NCBI RefSeq assembly: GCF_020360975.1
Contig: NW_025408669.1
Span: 2,480,001 to 2,544,000 of the forward strand
Direction of reading: 5' to 3'
From: Hirsutella rhossiliensis
Lineage: Eukaryota; Ascomycota; Sordariomycetes; Hypocreales; Ophiocordycipitaceae
Length of the DNA stretch: 64,000 nucleotides
This document shows positions 21,213-34,019 of the stretch, in pieces; the stretch's first letter is position 1; the number at the start of each line of letters is the position of its first letter. The notes beneath the pieces are model-generated. The model ran no database searches. It worked only from the letters and a program-made list of their open reading frames with translations, and was not told the DNA's origin. The position numbers and the translations under genes are program-made.

Positions 21213-22052
21213 TTTTATCGCTACCTCTTTCTATCCTTATTCCTTAAAGTAGAAATAGAGATATCTATAATATTACTAGTATTATCTTTTTCTTATATTA
21301 TAAAAGAAGATAAAAAAAGAAACTTAATACTACTAAGCTTATAAAGAAAGTAAATAAGATCGGTATATATATTTAGTAATATAAACCTTTTACTTAAATC
21401 GGTATACTAATTTATATTTAAGCTTATAATAAAGTAATTATACTTTACTATATTAAGCTAGCTATATATATCTACTTAATAAAGCACCTCTTTAAACTAT
21501 ATAAGGTAGGCTAGAATAGCTTTACTTTACTTTTAATAGAGCGTTATAAGCTCTTAGCCTACTAACTTAGCTACGTTAGGTTTACTATAATTAGTATAGA
21601 GCTTTATAAGGAGGTTAGCTAGTCTATTTATACTAGTACGTATAAACGGTAAGAGATACCTTTATAAGTATAAGGATAGGCTTATATAAAGATAGTTAAA
21701 TTAAGCGCGGATATCCTTTATTATAGCGCTATTAGTATAAAACTTTACTTTTATATAACGTAGCTATAGCTTAAGCTTTATAGAGAAGCCGTCGAACTTA
21801 TTAAGGTATAATAGTACCGCTCTTAGTTATATAGAGCCTTACTATTATAAGAGGCTCTTAATTACCTAAGCGAACTAAGTATTACGTTCGCTTTAATTTT
21901 ATAACTATAAGAGTATAGATACTTTATATATATATATACTAGTATAAGCGGTTTAACTAAACTAAGTAATTAAACGTTAGCTTTAAAGGCAGCTAAAAAT
22001 AGCTATTTTATATATAAGGATATAGAGAGGGTAAAATAAAAGGTAGATTATA

Positions 22053-22996
22053 TTATTATAGAGTAGGTAGAGGTATAGGCTTAAGTATAGTCTATTAAAA
22101 GAAGGTTAATAATCTATAAAAGGGAAAAGAAAGAGAAGTATAGGCCTAGCCTATATAGGCGTAGAGGCCGCTTATATATAAACTTAGCCTAGACCTTAGT
22201 CTAGGCCTATATAAGGTAAAAGCCCTTATACTAGCTTATATAAGTATAGAGGCTACTTATATATAAACTTAGCCTAGACCTTAGTCTAGGCTTATATAAA
22301 GTAAAAGCCCTTATATTATACCCTTATTTAGATTTTAAAGAAGCGCGACTTTAAATAATACTTAATACTATACTTAAAAGAATAAAACCCTTATATAGAC
22401 TATATACGCTTAGTTATAGAAAAAACATTAGTAAATAATATATAATACCCTCCTAAGCGAGCTTCTTAGATAAACTATATTATTAGTAAGGGCCGCGCCT
22501 TAAGAGTTAAGCTTTAATACTTATAGCTAGGGAGTAAAGGTATATAAAATAGCGTATAGCTAGCTTTAGTAAGCTTATAGTATCCCGCCCTTCTTATATT
22601 AGCGTATAGTAATAGCTCTTAGTACTATAATATAAAGGGACGGTACTTTAATATATAAGGCTCTACTCCCTTTTATATAGGGCTATATAAATACTTCTTT
22701 TTATTATAGTTATATTATATTAGCGGCCTTTATATATCTTAGCTACCTTTTTAATCGCTATAAGTATACTTCTTATTTATATAGTAGCTACTACTAGATA
22801 TAAGGGAATATTAATAAAGCCTATAAAGGTATTACTAAGATTATTTATTACTAAAGTTACTATTATTAAACCTAACCTCCTTTCTATCTTAGCGTATATA
22901 CCCTTTTACTACTTAAAGTACGTTTACTTATACCTCTTAGTATAGGTACTTTAAAAACTAATAGGATTTACTATTATAGTATATATAGCGACTCTC
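22053..22996 (+). repeat. Direct repeat, copy 2 (about 0.94 kb)
   Basis: Second copy of the repeat at 20357. It carries an additional tandem unit of about 86 bp (around 22145-22316, each unit containing AACTTAGCCTAGACCTTAG), which explains its greater length. It is cut at its end by the Copia-B LTR starting at 22999. Confidence 0.7.
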
Positions 22997-22998
22997 CT

Positions 22999-25857
22999 TA
23001 TAAGGAACGGTGTTCCTACTATAAATAAAGCAGCTATAATATACTCTCTTAATTATATAAGCTAATAAGTAGTATATTAATTATAAATAAAATCCTATCT
23101 TATAAAGTAAGAATCGCTCGTTACTTTATATATAATTATATATTAAACGGGTTGCCGGTTATTATATAATTAGGAATCGAAGGAATAGAGCTAGCTTAAA
23201 ATACTAGCTAAGACCTCTTAAAAATACTAGCACGACTAACCTCCTTTAAATATAAATATTAGTAAAACTAAGATACTTTTAGATATACTTAAGGTATTAC
23301 TAAATTCCTTAGTCTTAAGGCTATACGGCAGCCTAAATCTAGTCCTAAAAGGTTCTTTTATTTAGCTATAATTATCTATATAAGATAGTATATCCGCTAG
23401 TAAATAAAGATAGAATTATTAACTTTAATACCTCTTCTATATACTAATATACTACTAATAAACTCTATTAAAAATCCTACCTTATACTCCTTCTTCCCCT
23501 TTATTACGTAGTCTTATATAATTCCTTAATTTCCTAAAATTCCGCTTTTACTTATATACCTAAAGAGGTTATAAGCCCGGCTTACTCCTTTTAAGCTAGG
23601 AAATTAACTACTTATACCTTTAAAATTCCTCGTCGAAATATCTAATTAAAATTCTATTCGAAATTCCCCCTAACTTCTTTTACCTTCCTATACTCTTAAA
23701 CTCCTATCTAAACTTAATCCCTATAAACGAAATAATACTAAATTTATATAAAATAGGTAGATAGAAAAAATATAAATTTACTAAACTTAAGGGAAATTTA
23801 AATTATACTTTATAGACTATAAAGATAAAAGCTATCCTTATAAAAGAAAAGCTTATTACTGCTCTAAAGTAAATAAATTATATATAAACTATAGAGGCTT
23901 TATCTATAATATTCCTTTAAGTTAAAGATAATCCCTTAATATAAATTTAGTATTTAAAAAATACTAAAGAAGCGTAGGATAAGCTTAAAAAGCTATATAA
24001 TCTATTGAACTTTTCGTTAAATTATCTACTTATTAAGCAGCTCTTTAATCTTAGTCCGTTAGACTTTAATTTAGAGAAATACCTTTATAAGATAAAGGAA
24101 ATTTATAACGATTTAAAATCCTATAATATAGAAATTCCGGAAGTTATTCTTATAGTATAGATTCTTAATTACCTTAATAAGGAATTTAGAAGCTATATTA
24201 TAAATATTATATAGAGCCTTAAGTATAATTCTATTACGTTTACCTTTAAAACCCTAATAGCTAGTCTTTTAGACGAAGCTAGAAAAATAAAGGATATAAA
24301 CGAATCTTCGAAGAAAGCCTTCTTAATATAAAGGAAGCCTTAGAAATCCTATAGAAATTCTATAAATACCCCTTATTATAAGGAATATAAAAAACTAAGG
24401 TATTATATAGTAAATTACTATAAATTATACCTAAATAAGGCTCCTACTTATTAGGTTTTAAATAAAAGAAAAAAGGATAATAGGACTTAAATTTCTAAGA
24501 AGAGAAAATCTTCTTTTTTTTCTTTTAAAACGAAATCCCCTTCTAGTAGTATTTCTTTTACTAATAAAAAAAGGAAGGCTTAAATTACTAAGCTAGAGTC
24601 CGATTTAGACGATAGTAATAAGGTCTTAAATATAGCTTTAAAAGAAGAAAATATAAACCTAGATATTAACCTTATAGATATATTTAAGGCTCCGACCCTT
24701 ATATATACGTCTAAGGATTTAAAGGTAATTTTAACCTTTATAAATACCTCTATAGTAGAAGCTAATAAAGACTTTCTTTTAGGACCTTTAAAAGCCTCGA
24801 TTCCTAAAATAAAGGAATTAGTCTTAAAGGTAAGAGAAGAAGGATTTCTTAGTTATAAGAATAAAAGGATCTTTAATTTTATTTATAATACTAAAGCTAC
24901 TAAGTATATAGTATTAAATAAGAATTTCCTTATTAACTATAAAGAAATTAAGTTTAAAGTTTATTAGTATAAGAGCGCTACTAAGAGGTATAAGCTAATA
25001 AAGCACTTAGGTATATAGTACTAATATATTAGTAGGGTATTAGTAGGGAATTATACTTACCTTACTTATATATTATAGACTACTCGCTACTCCGACTAAA
25101 GAGGAAAAATCTCTCTTTTTATAAGCTTTAGTCTTATAATAAGGAGAATATAATATATATAGCGTAGTACTTCTAGCTATCTCTACTACTTAACTAATCG
25201 TACTATAGTATATATTCCTTTATAACTAAGGAAAAGCTTCCTTTATATTAGTAAAAGGAAAAGGAGACTTAGTATTTAAGTTCCTATATAGTAGAAAAAG
25301 GTATATCCTTTAAAACTGCTTTTATATACCTAAATTAAAGGTAAATATACTATCCTAATCTTATTTTAATAATACCTATGCCTTAATAAAAAGAAATAAA
25401 GTCCTTTTATTAAATAATAAGGCTAAGGTTCTTATTAAAGGATTTCTTAGAAATAAATTATATTATATTCTTATAAAACTTTTATTAGAAAGCTAATTAA
25501 TCCTTATTACGTCTTTAAAGGTAAAGGATATAGATTTTTATACTTAGTACTTACGCTTAAGGTATATAAATAGTAGGGCTATTTTAGAAATATTAAAAAG
25601 ATTTAATAAGGATATAAAAATACCTATAAAAGAAGAAAATAAAGTAAGGTAGTACGAAATATATATTAAAGCTAAAGTAACGAATAAGGTTAATAAATAA
25701 CCTTTATATAAGTCTTATTCTTATTTAAAAAAAATAGTATTAGATATTTAAGGGCTAATTAAAGTACCTACTTATAATAAATATTACTATTATATTTCTT
25801 TCTTAAATATAGGAACCTAATATCTAAAAATATACCTTCTTTTAAAAAAAGGGGAAG
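22999..25857 (+). mobile_element. Copia-B copy 1, 3'-truncated and RIP-mutated
   Basis: The 5' LTR (22999-23576) is followed by GGTTATAAGCCC, a RIP-altered primer-binding site, and about 2.3 kb of internal sequence collinear with Copia-B copy 2 (43496-45510). All frames are stop-ridden by C-to-T and G-to-A changes. The element breaks at GGGGAAG (25857), where a family C LTR starts. A foreign stretch of about 260 bp, not in copy 2, sits at about 24968-25226 (TATAAGAGCGC to TTTATAACTA) and may be another solo LTR. Confidence 0.85.
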
Positions 25858-26038
25858 TATTATAACTATAGTTAGTAGGCCGTAAGAGAGCTAGCTACGT
25901 TTATATAATAAGGCGGCTCGGAATAATAGTTAAGATAAGAAGTTACTTAAGCTTAGCTTACCTAAAGTATATATAAGCTAAGTAAGCCTTATATAAATAG
26001 ATTACTACTTAGGAGCATAGCTTATAAGTAAGCTATAG
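25858..26038 (+). repeat. Family C LTR, RIP-mutated
   Basis: RIP-altered relative of 9147-9338 (TATTATAACTATAG against TGTTACGACCACGG), interrupted by the Copia-B solo LTR and continuing at 26612. It was inserted into Copia-B copy 1. Confidence 0.75.
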
Positions 26039-26606
26039 TCTTAAGGTATATAAGCAAAAGCGGAATTTTAGGAAATCAAGGAATTATATAAGACTACGTA
26101 ATAGAGGGGAAGAAGGAGTATAAGGTAGGATTTTCAATAGAATTTATTGGTAGTGTATTAGTGTGTGGAAGAGGTGTTAAAGTTAATGATTCTTAATCTA
26201 TCTACTAGCGGACATGCTGTCTTATATAGACAATTGTAGCTGAACGGAAGAACCTTTCGGGACCAGATTTAGGCTGCCGTATAGCCCTAAGACTAGGGAA
26301 TTCCGTGATACCTCGAGTGAATCTAGAAGTGTCTTGGTTCCACTGATATTCGTGTTTAAAGGAGGTTGGTCGTGCCGGTATTCTTAAGAGGTCTTAGCTA
26401 GCATTCTAAGCTAGCTCTGTTCCTTCGATTCCCGATTGTACGATAACCGGCAACCCGTTTAATGCACAATGACATGCAAAATAACGAGCGATTCTTGCTC
26501 TATAGGATGGGATTTTGTCTATAATTAATATACTACTTATTAGCTTATATAGTCGGGAGAGTATATTATAGCTACTTTATTTATAGTAGGAACACCGTTC
26601 CTTATA
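26039..26606 (-). repeat. Solo LTR of Copia-B
   Basis: Exactly 568 bp in minus orientation, TCTTAAGG to CCTTATA, flanked by the perfect duplication TATAG (26034-26038 and 26607-26611). Its middle (about 26130-26520) keeps many CpA/TpG steps, unlike its surroundings. Confidence 0.92.
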
Positions 26607-26611
26607 TATAG

Positions 26612-27462
26612 TAAGCTATAAAGGGGATTATAGCTAAGACTATAATTTAAAGATAGTCTTTATAAGTATCTATAGCTACTTACTCTTACTCCTTTAAATA
26701 GATAGCTCTCTAGCTTTTAATATAGATCTTTATTATAATTCTATCTTTAATTCTAATTACTTAGTTATAGTCTATAGTCTATAACCTCTAACTTATTACT
26801 AATATAATATACTTATTATTACTTATACTACGCCCTATTATATCTATTAATATAAACCCCTTAATAGGTTTATCCCTTAAAAATAATACTAGTCGTTATA
26901 TATTAAAAGCTCTTATTTAGTAAAATACTATATTACTTTAAGTAATATTATAACTATTAATATATCTATATAATAAGCTAGATTAACTAACTCTAGAGCT
27001 ACTATATCGCCTTAAGATATAATATATAAGATTATTACCCTTTAATATAAGGTATAGTTACTTAGGAATAAAAGAGGTAATAGATAAGTTAAGGACCTTA
27101 AAGAAGTAGTTAAACTAAAATAGCTAAGACTATTTAATAGTACTTATAGCACGCTTTAAGACTTTCTTACTTAACTTAAGGCCTACTATTAGTTTTACCC
27201 TACTAAACTCTTAGACCTAGTCGAAAAGGTACTTTATATAGGAAATTATTTATTTAGAATAGTACTTACTTAGTTTAGACCTATTATAAGGGATTTTCTC
27301 GATAACTAACTAGCGTAACGAGATAATAAGATAGATAAAGTCTTTACTAGTTTCTAAGGATTTAAAGAAGCTATTATAAAGGTATTTAAAATAACTAACG
27401 AGGAATAAGAAGCTAAATAGAAACTTTAAGAACTTTAATAAAGGATCTTAATATCGGATTAT
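26612..27462. other. RIP-degenerated sequence following the family C LTR
   Basis: Continues the interrupted family C sequence; 26640-26912 pairs inverted with 18473-18745. No protein motif was recognised up to the Copia-A LTR. Confidence 0.55.
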
Positions 27463-30400
27463 TATCGCGAAGCGTAGCCTAATTTTATAGTTCTTAGAGA
27501 TATCCCTTAGTATAAGGGACTAAGGAAGCTAAAAAATAGGTTTTAAAGAAGGAGCTAAAAAGAGGTATAGAAAGGAGGGTAGGGGTATAAGGGGAAGTAG
27601 AAGTAGCGATAGCTTCTTATAGAGGTAGCGAGAGATAAGATAGATATGCCGGCAACGGCTAGAAAGGAGGGGAAAAACCGGTAAAAAAGCTCGGTAGTTA
27701 AAAGGATATTAGTAGCTTCTTTAAGTAGGATCTTCTTTATTAAATTAAGATACTAGACGGGTATAAAGAGGGGCGTTAGATAGAGGAAAGAAGGAGAATT
27801 AAGGCAATATAATAATTACTCCCCTACCTTTATTACTGCCCCCGTAAGATTTAAATATCTCTGCCCTGCTTATCTAACCCCTTACTTTTAATTTTACCTT
27901 TAGGTATTTTTATATACTTCTTATATCTCTCTTCGCGAGAGTTATAAGCCTAGGAGGAATAGAATTCCTATACTTTCCGGCTACTATAAAAGGCACCTTT
28001 CTTATATCCCTCGTAGCTCCCTTTTACCCCTCTTACTAGAAAAGCCGATTTTTACTTAACTTTTCTACCCTTCCCTATAATAATATCGAAAAACGACTCC
28101 TCTACTATCCCTACGGTCTATAGGACGATTCTTATAGAGCCCTAAGATTAGGATAAGTAGGTAAAGGAGCTATAGGCTCGTATAGATAAAACTATCTATA
28201 ATTTAGTCTTCTCTAATAAGTAGGACCCTCTTAAGCCCCTTCTTTATCCTAGGGCAACGGACTTTATAGAGGGAGCTACCCTCTTCTCTAAGCTAACCTC
28301 TATATAGCAGAGAGCTTTTTCTGCTGCCCTAGGCGACTACGAGAGTTACTAAAAGGAATACCTTTACGAGACAAAGCTGCTAACTACTGCTTATATAGCA
28401 ATAACGGAATCAGTTAGTGCTATAAAGCTAATCTCTCTATAAGAGGAAGAGACTCCTAGGTAGTAGCTTTTAAAGCTCGAGACCTCGATAGCTCCCTCGA
28501 GGGGCTATATAACTAACCGTATTAGGAAGACCTATACGGCCTACCTAGGAGCTTTTTCTACTAGGAACCTACTAGCTTCTTCGTAGCTAGCTAAGTAGGA
28601 AGAAATCCTTAAGAAAGCTAACTAATACTTCCTTATAAAAGCTCTTTCCGGCTAGTAGCTATAGGATATATCTCTGCTAATAAAGCCTATTAGTAACGGT
28701 TACTCGACTATCTTTCGAGAAGCTAGCCGGGAACTAGATAAAGAGGCTGCTAGAGTATAATAGCAAGCAGTCTTATTCCTTTGTAGCTAGCACTCGACCT
28801 AGACGGCTCGACCTGCTGCCCCTGCAGCTGCTATAGCCCTTATTGCTACGGCTCCCGCTGCTGCTGCTGCGGCTGTTGCTCCTTTGGCTCCTCCTCCCTC
28901 GAGAGCCTTAACCCCGTCTTTAACGGCTGCCCTAGTCCCGGCCTCGGCTCCGCCTTTTACTCCGGGCCCGGTCCCGTCTATTAGACCGGCCCGACTAGTC
29001 CCCTAATAGACCTTTTAGTCCGTTAGTCGAAAAATCAGGGAACTAGTCGAAATCGAACCTCTTTATTAAAATTAGCCATAAGGGGTAAAAAGGGGGGGAT
29101 TTAAGTAGACCTTCCGGACTAGGACGAGGATTCCTCGAAGAGATAACGCACGAGGAGGAATCGACCTACCTACTAAGTATATAAGAAGCCCTATCGGCTA
29201 GAAGACTACTAGTAGGTCTTCGAGGAAAACCGACCTAAAGGTATTAACCCTTTAAAGAGGCTATAAGAAATAGTATAATAGTCTCTTAAGGAGGACCCCT
29301 CGTTATAGAAGAAGATAGACGAGATTCGGGTTACTAGGAAATAGTAACTAACGCCGCTACTATAAATTCGAGGAAAAATCGTTAGTATAGTAAATCCGGT
29401 ATTCGTCTTCCTTATAGATTAATAAGGCTAAAACCAACCGTTAGAGCCCTCCGATTATCCCCTACGAAAATTAGCTATCCTTAACTCTAGTGCTTCCCTT
29501 AATATCTATAATATACTCTTACGATTCCGGTCCTTTAAGAAGGCACGGAGGGAATACCTTATTGCCGGGGAATTAACCGTATAGATAGAGGGATACGGAA
29601 GGGTAAATTTCACGATAAAATTACCTAATAGATCTATATAAATTCTTCGAAGAAAAAGGGTAGCTTTTTGCCCTTGATTTTTAATAAGCCTAATTTCCTT
29701 CCGCTTTCTTCGAAAGGAAGGGATCTTTTAGGATATAACGTCTAAGCCTACGAGGCTAGTCTAGAAGAATTAGACTATTAGGCTTATCGAGGAGAAATTC
29801 GGTTAATTTATTCTCGAATTCCGACCTATCCTTAGGAAGGAATTACTCGAGAAGTTAGCTTTCCCTACTAGGAGGAATAGGTCTACTATAAAGGACCCTC
29901 TTCCGGCAGCCTAAGGAGACGGCCTTCTTTAGTACGCATAACTTAGTTACCCGGGCCCCTTAGCTTTATATAAGCTAGGCTAATAATAGGGCGTACGAAT
30001 AAGGGGCCTAAAGACCGTCGAATACGAATACTATAGTTAAGGAAAGACTAAGAGACGAATTTCTAGACGAACGCCTTTACGGCCGGACTAGCCGTATAAG
30101 GAAATTTAGGTCGACTAGACCGACGTCTCTAGGGATTAGGAAAGCTTCGTTAGGGTAATGCTTTTTATAGACGCTTATTTAGGGATGGTTTTCCCTTATT
30201 TCTTATAGACCTACTTAAGTAAGTATAACTAGTCTGCCCTCCGGGACTTTATTAACTAAATAAAATCCTACTTTAGCTATAAGGTAAAGAAGATACGGTC
30301 TAACGGAGAGCTATTTATAAAGGATATCTTAAATTAGCTTCGAAAAAGGGGTATTTTACCCCTCCCGTTAGCACTAAATACCTAGGCCTAGAACGGAGGG

Positions 30401-33400
30401 GTAGAAAGATTAAGGGGTACTATAATAGAAAGGGCCCGTACGATAAGACTTACTATAAAGCTTCTATACGACCTTTAGAGGGAAGTCGTTAAGACCGCTT
30501 ATTACCTTTAGAACCGGACCCTAAGGGACTATAGGGACCTAGAGACCCTTTTTAAGACCTAAGGAATAGACTAGAAATCCCCCCTTAAGCTCTTTATAAA
30601 GAAGAGGGCCTCGCTAGCCTACCTTTATGCCTATAGCTATAAGGCATACGCTATAACTACCGATATATAGCTAAAAAGGAAGAAGAAAAGAAAGCTTAAT
30701 CCTAGAGCCTTTATTAGTTACCTCGTTAGTTATAATTCTACGAATATCTTCCGGATCTAGATTCCTCTTCTACGGAAGGTTATTTCGACTAGGGATATAA
30801 TTTTCGACGAATCTAGCTTCTTCGATAAAAAGAGGGATTAATAGCCCCTCTTACTCTCTTAACGTTAGCTAATTTAGAAGATCTAAATCCCCCCTTCCTA
30901 ATAGTCTTAAGAAGAGGTCCTAGACGAGGAAACGGAAGAAGAAACCGACGTCGAAGTAGTCGAAGATAACACTAACTTTAAAGAAAAAAAAGAGGAAGCT
31001 GCTAGATTAGATAATCTAAACGAAGAAGGAGACTATAGGAAAGCGGTAGAGCTAGAATACGCCTACCTCCCTACGCCTCCTCTTATAGAATAAGAAGAAG
31101 ATCTAGAAGTAGCTTTCTCTATTAGTCTTCCTACCTCGACCCCTAAGGGGGTAGGAAAGGCACCTCTCTTAAAGGATTACCCGGCTGCCTTTTTGTCCCT
31201 GCTTTAAGAAGTAAAGGAAGGTATAGGGCCAGATATAGATACTAAAGAAGACTAACCTCTCCCCTATTTCGATCGTTTTTCCGACTTCTATCTAACGCCT
31301 ATAAAAGACGGTTCCTATAGAGCATTTATAGTAGGCCGGCTCTTTAAGCTATAGTTATTAGCAAGGAAGGTATATAAAAAGGACCTCCCGGACCTACTAG
31401 CAAACTAGAAGTAGCTAGAAAAACACCCCTTTAAAGACTAGTTTTTCTAGGCCTAGAAAGACTACCTAGCTTTATACGAAGAGATAGGGTCTTTCGAAGA
31501 GGTCCTTAAAGATAAAGTAAGAGGAAAACAGGTCCTTAGCTATAAGTAGGTCTTTACCTATAAGACTAATAAACACGGCTTCCTTTAAAAGTATAAGGCC
31601 CGGCTAGTTATCTATAGGAATTAATAGGAAAAAGGGGATCTACCTACTAAGGCAACCACCCTAGTAGGGATATCTTTTCGGACCCTTATAGCTATAGCAG
31701 TAGAATTCGACCTCGAGCTTAAATAGATAGATATAGTATAAGAATATACCCTTATATTCCTATTTTACTGTTATAAAGAAATAACAGGCATAGGGAGGCT
31801 TTATAGAATAAGCTAGTAAAAAGGGGCTCTATAATACAGTCTAAGGGAATAACCCTTAAAGATAAAGACCTCTACTAGATAACTATACCTTCCTCTAGGA
31901 AAAGCGGGTCAGGATAAGCCTATCCTTACAAACAAAAATATGCATAAAATGCATAGGTCAATTACGAGCAGAACGGATACCCTATTGCCTATTTTGGCCT
32001 AGCGGTTCCGAAGATATCCGCGATACGAGAATAGGTGGGGCATAGAACATTCTGGTTAAATCCACTACTTATGCCAGAACCTATAGTCTTACGTTAACCA
32101 TCACGCCACAATCAGACCACCTACTAAGTTAGGAAGATATACTATAGATAGAGCTTTTTAAGCACTATAGAATGTGCTAGAAAGCTGACTAATTGGTCTA
32201 CTAGTGGGCGAGCAATGGTCTATAAAAGACGAAGGATTTCCCTGGGAGTAGTTGAAAAACAGAGCAAGGACATAAGCATCTTTTGCAACGCTATTCTTTC
32301 AATATATTATTCAGCCCCTTATATGCTCGTTATAAATTCCAGACGAAATCCTACCCTATACTCCTTCGACCGATCTTTCCGCTTACGTCATCGATTACCC
32401 GATTCTGCGCTTATTGCTCATACCTTCTTATAGGTTATGAGCCCGGCTTCTCTATAAGTCGGGTAACAACTTCGAAAAATCTTCGAAATAGGGAGTAAGA
32501 GAAATACTAATATTAATAGAAGGTAGGCTCCTTGCTTTTTTTAGCTATTTCTACTAGACCGGATATCTCTTTTATAGTCTCTTAGCTAGCTAGGCATAAC
32601 TAGAATCCTAGCCCTAGGTATTAAGAAGTAGTAGATAGAGCTATCCTTTGTCTCTATTTATCGAGATTATATAGTCTACGCCTAGGAGGGCAGGGAAGGA
32701 AATAAGCTACTAAAATCTTCCTCTATTTAAGCGATTCGTCCTTTATAGATAATTCCTTAGATAGAAAGAGCTTATAGGGGTATATTATATCCCTTTTTAG
32801 AGGAACTATTGCTTAGAGAGCTTCGAAGTAAGCTATTATTACGACTTCTAGTACGGAGGTAGAGCTACTAGCTCTTTTAGAAGCGTTAAAAGAAGCGATT
32901 TTCCTTAGCCGGCTATTAATATTATTACGACTATAAATTCCGACCCCGTTAGTTATAGAATATAATAATATATAGACTATACGAATTCTTATAAAGGAAA
33001 ATAGTAAGCTATCGACCTAGCTACGGTATATCGATATCTACTAGTATTAGTTACGCTAAGAGGTCTAAAGGGGACTTATTTCTATCTATTAAGTTTTAAC
33101 GGCATTAATAAAAGCTAACGGTCTTATAAAGCCCTTACTAAAGTAGAAGCTAGCTGTCTTTTTATAGTAAATTAGGCTAGAAGACGTTCGAGAAAAGCTA
33201 TCCTTAGAGGCCCGCCTTAAGAGTCTACTAGAGGAGCTAATAGCCTATATAAGAAGGTAACGTCTATAGCCGAAGAAAAGGAAGAGGTTTTTCCCTTTAA
33301 AGGGCCCCCTATTTTAATTAGGTTTTTCCCTTTAAAGAAGGCCCCCTTTCTTATAGGACTTTCCCCTCTTTAGGCCCCTTTTCCTTAAGTAGGTCTAAAA

Positions 33401-34019
33401 GAGCCTAGGGACCTAAAAGGTCCCCTACTTTCCTCGAGTAAAGGGAGAAGTATAGAGCTAAGAACCTCCTCTATATACTTACTAGCTTAAAGCCGTATTA
33501 GCTATGCCCTTACTATAAGGGCAGGCTATAGCTAAGGGGGTATATCGCGAAGCGTGGCCTAATTTCGTAGTTCTCGGAGATATCCCTTAGTAAGAGGGAC
33601 CTAGGAAGCTAAAAAACAGGTTTTAAGGAAGGAGCTAAAAAGAGGTATAGAGAGGAGGGTAGGGGTAAGAGGGGAAGCAAAAGTAGCGATAGCTTCCTAT
33701 AGAGGTAGCGAGAGATAAGACGGTTATGCCGGCAACGGCTAGAAAGGAGGGGAAAAACCAGCAAAAAGCTCGGTAGTTAAAAGGATATTAGTAGCTTCTT
33801 TAAGTAGGATCTTCTTTATTAATTAAGATACTAGACGGGTATAAAGAGGGGCGTTAGATAGAAGAAAGAAGGATAATTAAAGCAATATAATAATTACTCC
33901 CCTACTATTATTACTGCCCCTATAAGAATTAAATCTCTCTGCCCTGCCTATCCGACCCCTTACTTTTAATTTTACCTTCGCGTATTTTATATATACTTCT
34001 CGCGTCTCTCTTTATAAGA
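27463..34019 (+). mobile_element. Copia-A copy 1, two LTRs, RIP-mutated
   Basis: LTRs at 27463-27940 and 33543-34019 start TATCGCGAAGCG (from TGTCGCGAAG) and end near TCTCTC...AAGA or CGCGAGA. GTTATAAGCCT follows the 5' LTR (altered iMet-type primer site) and AAGGGGGTA precedes the 3' LTR. A Pro/Ala-rich Gag tail is readable near 28810-29000. The Copia reverse transcriptase entry is readable at about 31550-31730 (YKTNKHGFL, then ISFRTLIAIAVEFDLEL), but stops are frequent. The rest of the RT palm is missing, replaced by the LTR at 31737. The flanking pentamers do not match, so the ends may have been altered. Confidence 0.88.
31737..32432 (+). repeat. LTR of a third Copia-type family (D) inside Copia-A
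   Basis: About 696 bp with palindromic ends TATAAGAA and TTCTTATA, followed by GGTTATGAGCCC, an unaltered primer-binding site complementary to the anticodon arm of initiator methionine tRNA. About 50 bases of its internal sequence remain before Copia-A resumes near 32488. Composition is closer to normal, with CpA and TpG retained. Its last part resembles the Copia-B LTR (AATCCTACCCTATACTCCTTC), so the two families are related. The short open frames here are chance. Confidence 0.8.

Noticed and set aside
32215..32498. Two 70-codon plus-strand frames
   Set aside because: They lie inside the family D LTR, overlap each other and end around the primer-binding site.
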